Shown: positions 1 to 46,424 of the stretch, piece by piece
Layout of the letters: each line of letters begins with the position of its first letter
How positions within the stretch are numbered: position 1 is the stretch's first letter
Assembly: GCA_009731375.1 (NCBI GenBank)
Contig: BJOX01000021.1
Span: 381,846 to 428,269, forward strand
Length of the DNA: 46,424 nt
Direction of reading: 5' to 3'
Origin: Paulinella micropora
Taxonomy: Eukaryota; Cercozoa; Imbricatea; Euglyphida
Notes under the pieces: model-generated
What the model was told of the DNA's origin: nothing
The model's input: only the letters and a program-made list of their open reading frames with translations
Database searches by the model: none
Program-made: the position numbers and the translations under genes

Positions 1-46
1 CGAAGCGCAACGAAAACCATCCTTTCAGGTGTTGGCGCAGCCCCTA

Positions 47-1715
<1,669 letters not shown>

Positions 1716-1785
<70 letters not shown>

Positions 1786-1794
1786 CATTATTAT

Positions 1795-1839
<45 letters not shown>

Positions 1840-1872
1840 CAGTAGTAATAGTAGTAATAGTAGTAATAGTGA

Positions 1873-1911
<39 letters not shown>

Positions 1912-1941
1912 CAGTAGTAGTAGTAGTAGCAGTAGTAGTAG
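1716..1941. repeat. (TTA)n then (TAG)n
   Basis: TTA array after element tail, changing to TAG/AGT repeat from about 1796. Nothing coding. Confidence 0.9.
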
Positions 1942-2252
1942 TTTAAAATATACGCAGCACTTATATGTCCATGGTGTGTATGCGTGGATGGATGGAGTGT
2001 GTCCGATGTTTTGTACAGCGTCAGTATTAAATCGATTTTTCGCCCAAACTTGTGCTTATGCCTCCGCGGTTTTCTTTACTTGAAGTCATTTTAAGTTCAA
2101 TACATACAATCATATACATACATACATACATACATGCATACATGCATGAGTGTATATATTTGAAATTTATTTTTTGTATATTACCTAAATATTTATACTA
2201 ATCATCTTCAATTTTTTTTTTTTTTGAAGGTTTCATATGTATTTATTTACTT

Positions 2253-2296
<44 letters not shown>

Positions 2297-2303
2297 TATA
2301 TAG
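1942..2303. other. AT-rich intergenic or intronic stretch
   Basis: Mixed sequence with CATA and TA repeats and a T run; no exon supported before the acceptor at 2303. Confidence 0.5.
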
Positions 2304-7726
<5,423 letters not shown>

Positions 7727-7749
7727 CATCCACCCGCAAGTGCTGCTAG

Positions 7750-7867
7750 ATGTGGAGTTGTTTTGAAAGCTCTAGGCTAGAGCTTTCTAATGAGCCATGC
7801 ATAGATTTCGGACGCAGAATTTGTCGGAGAACGAAGCGCTTGAAGTTTTTGTTTCTTATACGACGAC
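7750..7867 (+). CDS. Possible first exon of gene 2
   Basis: An ATG at 7750 opens 39 codons that end C|gtaaat in phase 1, matching exon 7894. The product starts MWSCFESSRLELSN and is basic near the end (RRTKRLKFLFLIRR). The implied intron is only 26 nt, far shorter than others here, and the segment contains the 7765 hairpin, so this is a weak call. Confidence 0.3.
7765..7787. other. Perfect hairpin after gene 1 stop
   Basis: GAAAGCTCTA, a 3-nt loop GGC, then TAGAGCTTTC: a 10-bp perfect stem 38 nt after the TAG of gene 1. It could be a 3'-end RNA structure; if the genes are fused it is intronic. Confidence 0.7.
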
Positions 7868-7893
7868 GTAAATTGTTTTGTTATGTTTGGCAG

Positions 7894-12497
<4,604 letters not shown>

Positions 12498-12750
12498 GTG
12501 CTTGTTTCTGTGGATATTACTCCATCAAATCTATTGATCGCATATGTTGCAGCAAAATGAAGGATGTGACTATGGCCATGCTGTGAAAGTTGTGGACTAA
12601 ATTTGAAATTATGGGCTTGGCCTTTGACTGATGATCTTTATGACAAGATGTTTTCTCATGGTCAGTGTCTATGATAAGCTTGTTTACGAGCCATGTGCAC
12701 GAGCGACATGCATGCACACATGCTTTTTGCCTGTATATTCGTGTATTTAG

Positions 12751-12802
12751 AGTCAGATCCGCAAAGCTTAAGGCTTTTCCAGACAAGTTGCAGGTCGGAT
12801 AA
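12751..12802 (+). CDS. Possible last exon of gene 2
   Basis: Acceptor gtgtatttag; the phase-2 split codon gives Arg, then VRSAKLKAFPDKLQVG and TAA at 12800-12802. The 3' half overlaps a sequence repeated at 35476, so it may be repeat rather than coding. Confidence 0.35.
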
Positions 12803-12850
12803 CCAAGCAAACGCAAAGCGTTTCAAAATCAACAGGAAAGGGAAGAAGGC
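12773..12850. repeat. Dispersed repeat, copy 1
   Basis: Shares GGCTTTTCCA, TTGCAGGTCGGAT and CAAGCAAACGCAAA..GCGTTTCAAAATCAA with 35476-35545, in the same orientation. Confidence 0.6.
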
Positions 12851-13192
12851 AAAGAAAGAAAGCGTTTACAAAAGGAGCCACGTGGTTGCAAAAGAAACCA
12901 AAATAGCAACAGGCTACCAAGCATCTACGACAGACAGTCTGGAAGAAGAAGATGAAGAAGACAGTAGTTGTGTAAGAGGGTAATAGTATACAGACATGAA
13001 AGAGAAGAGTGAACACCGCAGCAGAAGAAGGGGGAGAGGTATAGGTAGCACGAGCAGGGGGACGAGTAGGAAACGCAAGACGCAAGAGGACGAAAATACG
13101 CGAACTCCGCTTTCTGCATGATGATAGTGACAACAATGTGCACCATGTATGTAGAATATAGCAGTCTGACCGTATTTTTATTACTATTATTT
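12803..13192. other. Intergenic stretch, no gene seen
   Basis: Purine-rich, basic-looking sequence (AAGAAGGC, AAGAAAGC). Short open frames only; part of it is the dispersed repeat. Confidence 0.45.
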
Positions 13193-13675
13193 CTGAAAGG
13201 TGTTGGAGAAGTGGGTGGGGGGTTTGGGGGGGGAGGGGGGAAATGAAAATTGTGTATCCCCCCCCCCCCCCCCNNNNNNNNNNNNNNNNNNNNNNNNNNN
13301 NNNNNNNNNNNNNNNNNNNNNNNNNNNNNNNNNNTAAATCATGGTTTGCGGGGGACCAGGAGTTGGAAGCTGATATTGACAGGGTGGCTAGCCCCAGACT
13401 CGATGTTGATGCTGGCATAATTTTGTGCAATTCGCGCAAATATTTGCGTTCGGGGAGTGTCCTAAATGCCAGATTTCCTTGTTTTTTGGGAGTACTTGCC
13501 GGTGCCTCCGACAATCGAACGTACCCTGTCGACGGTGCAGGGAGGGTCCGGGGGACGCTCCCCCGGGAACCCCAGCCAGGCGATTGTACGTACCAGTTTT
13601 GGTCGCGGGTGGCACTCACACCAGAAAATTGAGGTCTTTTCGCCACCTGGCACCCTCCGGCAATTCTTAACGGTG

Positions 13676-13709
<34 letters not shown>

Positions 13710-14363
13710 NNNNNNNNNNCGGAGATTGTACGTACTCGTTTTGGTTGCGGTGGCGCCCACACCAGAAATTCAGTTGTTGTGCCACCAGGCGCCGTTTGCG
13801 CACACCAGAGGAAGTTAGCGGCTGATATTTGGTGTATTTGACACTTATTGATGAGCTCTCTTCGAAAATAGAAAAAATATTGCGCCGGGTGGCATAGAAA
13901 CCGGAAAATTTAGGTTTTTGCGCCACCAGGCGCCGTTTGCGCACACCAGAGGGAGTTAGCGGCTGATGTTTGGTGTACCCGGCACCTCTGGGTGCGCTCT
14001 CTTCGGAGATAAAAAAAGTGTTGGTGGCCTGTGGCACAAAAACCAGAGATGTTAGGTTTTTTGTGCCACCAAAGAGACACTAGTTGCGTTCTGCTGGTAC
14101 CTCCGGTAATTGAACGTACCCTGTCAACGGGAAAGTGGAGGTCCGGGGNNNNNNNNNNNNNNNNNNNNNNNNNNNNNNNNNNNNNNNNNNNNNNNNNNNN
14201 NNNNNNNNNNNNNNNNNNNNNNNNNNNNNNNNNNNNNNNNNNNNNNNNNNNNNNNNNNNNNNNNNNNNNNNNNNNNNNNNNNNNNNNNNNNNNNNNNNNN
14301 NNNNNNNNNNNNNNNNNNNNNNNNNNNNNNNNNNNNNNNNNNNNNNNNNNNNNNNNNNNNNNN

Positions 14364-14432
<69 letters not shown>

Positions 14433-14485
14433 GCGCGAAGAAGCGCACCGCAAACCATCCTTTCAGGTGTTGGCGCAGCCCCTAG
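13193..14485 (+). mobile_element. Composite non-coding element, copy 2
   Basis: Starts CTGAAAGGTGTTGG next to TTA-type repeat and ends CTAG at 14482-14485 before (TTA)n. It contains one AT-rich unit (palindrome near 13437), GC-rich units and a third unit type (CACCAGAGG/GAGTTAGCGG) at 13800-14040. Gaps at 13274, 13710 and 14149. Confidence 0.62.
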
Positions 14486-14510
14486 TTATTATTATTATTA
14501 CTATTATCAT

Positions 14511-14563
<53 letters not shown>

Positions 14564-14566
14564 TCC

Positions 14567-16788
<2,222 letters not shown>

Positions 16789-16789
16789 G

Positions 16790-33937
<17,148 letters not shown>

Positions 33938-34079
33938 TGATTTGCCCAATCACCCGCAACGACGAGTACTGCCAAAACAAGCAAACAACTGCAACCACAA
34001 CGAATTCAACAGCAACACCAAAGACCGCTACCGCCATGAGAAGCAACAACAATCGAAACAAATCGACATTTGCCCATAT

Positions 34080-34085
34080 AATAAA
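34080..34085 (+). promoter_or_regulatory. Poly(A) signal AATAAA
   Basis: AATAAA 143 nt after the gene 3 stop, in an A-rich stretch and just before a TTA array. Position fits a 3' end; use is inferred. Confidence 0.45.
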
Positions 34086-34103
34086 AAAAATTAACAAGTG
34101 CTG

Positions 34104-34451
<348 letters not shown>

Positions 34452-34559
34452 NNNNNNNNNNNNNNNNNNNNNNNNNNNNNNNNNNNNNNNNNNNNNNNNN
34501 NNNNNNNNNNNNNNNNNNNNNNNNNNNNNNNNNNNNNNNNNNNNNNNNNNNNNNNNNNN

Positions 34560-34560
34560 C

Positions 34561-34591
<31 letters not shown>

Positions 34592-35490
34592 ACACCCACA
34601 GACACAGACCAGCATTTTCGCACCCCTTTCCCTATAAATCATGGTTTGTGGGGACCAGGAGAAGGGAGCTCATATTTGCAGGGTGGCTAGTCCCAGACTC
34701 GATGTTGATATGACATAGTTTTTTTGGAACTCACGCAAATATTTGCGTTAGGATAGTGTCCTGAATGCCGGAATTCCTTGCTTTTTTTACATCGTTTCGG
34801 CACCCCTGTCCCCTTAGTATATATTATGGTTTGTGGGGAACCAGGATGAGCTGTCAGCTCATATTGACGGGTTTGCTAGCCTCAGACTCGATGTTGTTGC
34901 GGACGTAATATTTTTGGAATTCACGCAAATATTTGCGTTAGGGGAGTGTCCTGAAATCCAAAACCCATTTTTTTCGTAGTACTTGACGGTACCTCAGCAA
35001 TTGAACGTTCGACGGGAAAGGGGGCTTTAGGGGGGGAAGGGACCCTAGCCCTGCAGTCGTACGTACCCCACTCGAATTAGCCGGCACATAAATGAATGGC
35101 TGAGAATGCCCCAAGGCTCCAAGAGAATGCTCCAAGAAAGCTGTGCCAGTTACCTCCGGCAATCGAACGTACCCTGTCGACTGTGGAAAGGGGGGTCCCC
35201 GGACCCTTCCCGGGAACCCAAGCCCTGTAATTGTGCGGAACCCGAATCAAATCAGCCGACACCAAAAGCAACGGTTGAGAATGCTCCAAGGCTCCCAAAG
35301 TTGTGCCAGAAGAGTTGAGAGGCTGATATTTTTGGTTTTCACAACATCGGGACGCATTCTAGGTAGTGAACCAGTTGATTAAGTATTTGCAAAGATTCTG
35401 GCAAGGTAGTGCCAAAATGAATGGCTGAGAATATTCTAAGGCTCTAAGAGTTTCGCCAAGGCTCTAAGAGTTGGCTTTTTCCATTTTTCA
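34560..35490 (+). mobile_element. Composite element, copy 6 (no CTAG tail)
   Basis: AT-rich units with palindromes at 34734 and 34923, GC-rich units to 35230, then a unit reading GAGAATGCTCCAAGGCTC that also ends copy 3 near 15594. The (TTA)n-side tail is absent. Confidence 0.5.
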
Positions 35491-35550
35491 AACTATTTGC
35501 AGGTCGGATGATCAAGCAAACGCAAAAGCGTTTCAAAATCAAAAAGATAA
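35476..35550. repeat. Dispersed repeat, copy 2
   Basis: Direct copy of 12773-12850, located at the end of composite element copy 6 and just upstream of gene 4. Confidence 0.6.
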
Positions 35551-35641
35551 ATAGGATAGGCAGATGACTAGGATGGGTAGCGTAGGTAGGATAGGAAGGA
35601 TAGTCAGGATAGTCAGGATAGATAGGAGAGATGCCTCGCAG

Positions 35642-45979
<10,338 letters not shown>

Positions 45980-46158
45980 TATAGTAGATATACTTCCTCG
46001 CGCATTGCTTGATATGATTGATTTGGTTGGTTTGATTATTTTGGTTGCATTGGTTACTTGATAGATTGCTTTGGTTGATTTTGTTGAGTTGGCTGATTAC
46101 TTTTCTTTTTGCTTAGTTGAGTAATTGCTTTGCTTTAAGTGGTCGGTTGATTGATTTG

Positions 46159-46159
<1 letters not shown>

Positions 46160-46190
<31 letters not shown>

Positions 46191-46228
46191 TTCCTTCTTC
46201 TTCTTCTTCTTCTTCTTCTTCTTCTTCT

Positions 46229-46318
<90 letters not shown>

Positions 46319-46424
46319 CTTTTTTTTTTTTTCTTTTTTTTTTTTTTTCTTCTTCTTTTTTCTCTTTTTTTTTTTCTTTTTTCTTTTTCTTCTTCTTCTT
46401 CTTCTTCTTCTTCTTCTTCTTCTT
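46160..46424. repeat. (TTTC), (TTC), poly-T
   Basis: Pyrimidine-only end of window, with a T run of about 88. Confidence 0.9.

Overview
This is nuclear DNA of a eukaryote, most likely a protist or alga with an unusually microsatellite-rich genome. The evidence is GT-AG introns, codons split across introns in matching phase, split genes with exons of about 22-730 nt, and intron bodies made almost entirely of tri-, tetra-, penta- and hexanucleotide repeats (TTA, TAC, TATG, CATA, GATA, TATC, TATGT, GGTATA and others). Exons are GC-balanced and read as ordinary protein, whereas the introns are simple sequence. I cannot name the species. At least 18 runs of N interrupt the window, mostly at poly-G/poly-C or microsatellites, so some exons are probably missing. 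Long frames that translate to [16 protein letters not shown] or SLSLSL are microsatellite artefacts and are not annotated as genes.

Four split genes can be followed, all on the + strand. Gene 1 (2304-7726, 5' end not seen) has a helical, Ser-rich N-terminal part and a C-terminal von Willebrand A (vWA)-like domain whose MIDAS residues look degraded. Gene 2 (7894-12497 or slightly beyond) encodes a TIR/HET-like domain with TYTWG, WIDI and RGWCLFEL motifs. It may be separate from gene 1, or one alternative splice would join the two into a vWA-TIR-like fusion. Gene 3 (16790-33937) encodes an Ala/Pro/Arg-rich region, an Arg/Ser-rich exon, an F-box, acidic repeats and a basic C-terminus; it ends at a TAG followed by AATAAA. 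Gene 4 (35642 to about 45979) encodes an unrecognised charged protein built from many small exons.

Between and inside the genes lie six copies or fragments of one composite non-coding element family (273-1715, 13193-14485, 14567-15775, 20179-21422 inverted, 26447-26654, 34560-35490). It has a G-rich head, tandem ~180 bp AT-rich units carrying the palindrome ACGCAAATATTTGCGT, tandem ~130 bp GC-rich units, and a constant tail ending CTAG directly against (TTA)n.

The most striking theme is repeated tandem duplication of exon ends together with their 5' splice site, with the copies embedded in intronic microsatellites. The IDLSRAFKKREM/gtaagc module occurs about nine times in 24607-27120, the VTKEQ/gtaccc module seven times in 31635-32370, and the TALGM module three times in 40140-41526. 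Similar duplications lie near 16858/17013, 17607/17712, 17896/18146, 30582/30609, 37143/37283, 43631/43680 and 45230/45482. Many copies keep reading phase, so they could act as alternative donors, micro-exons or decoy exons.
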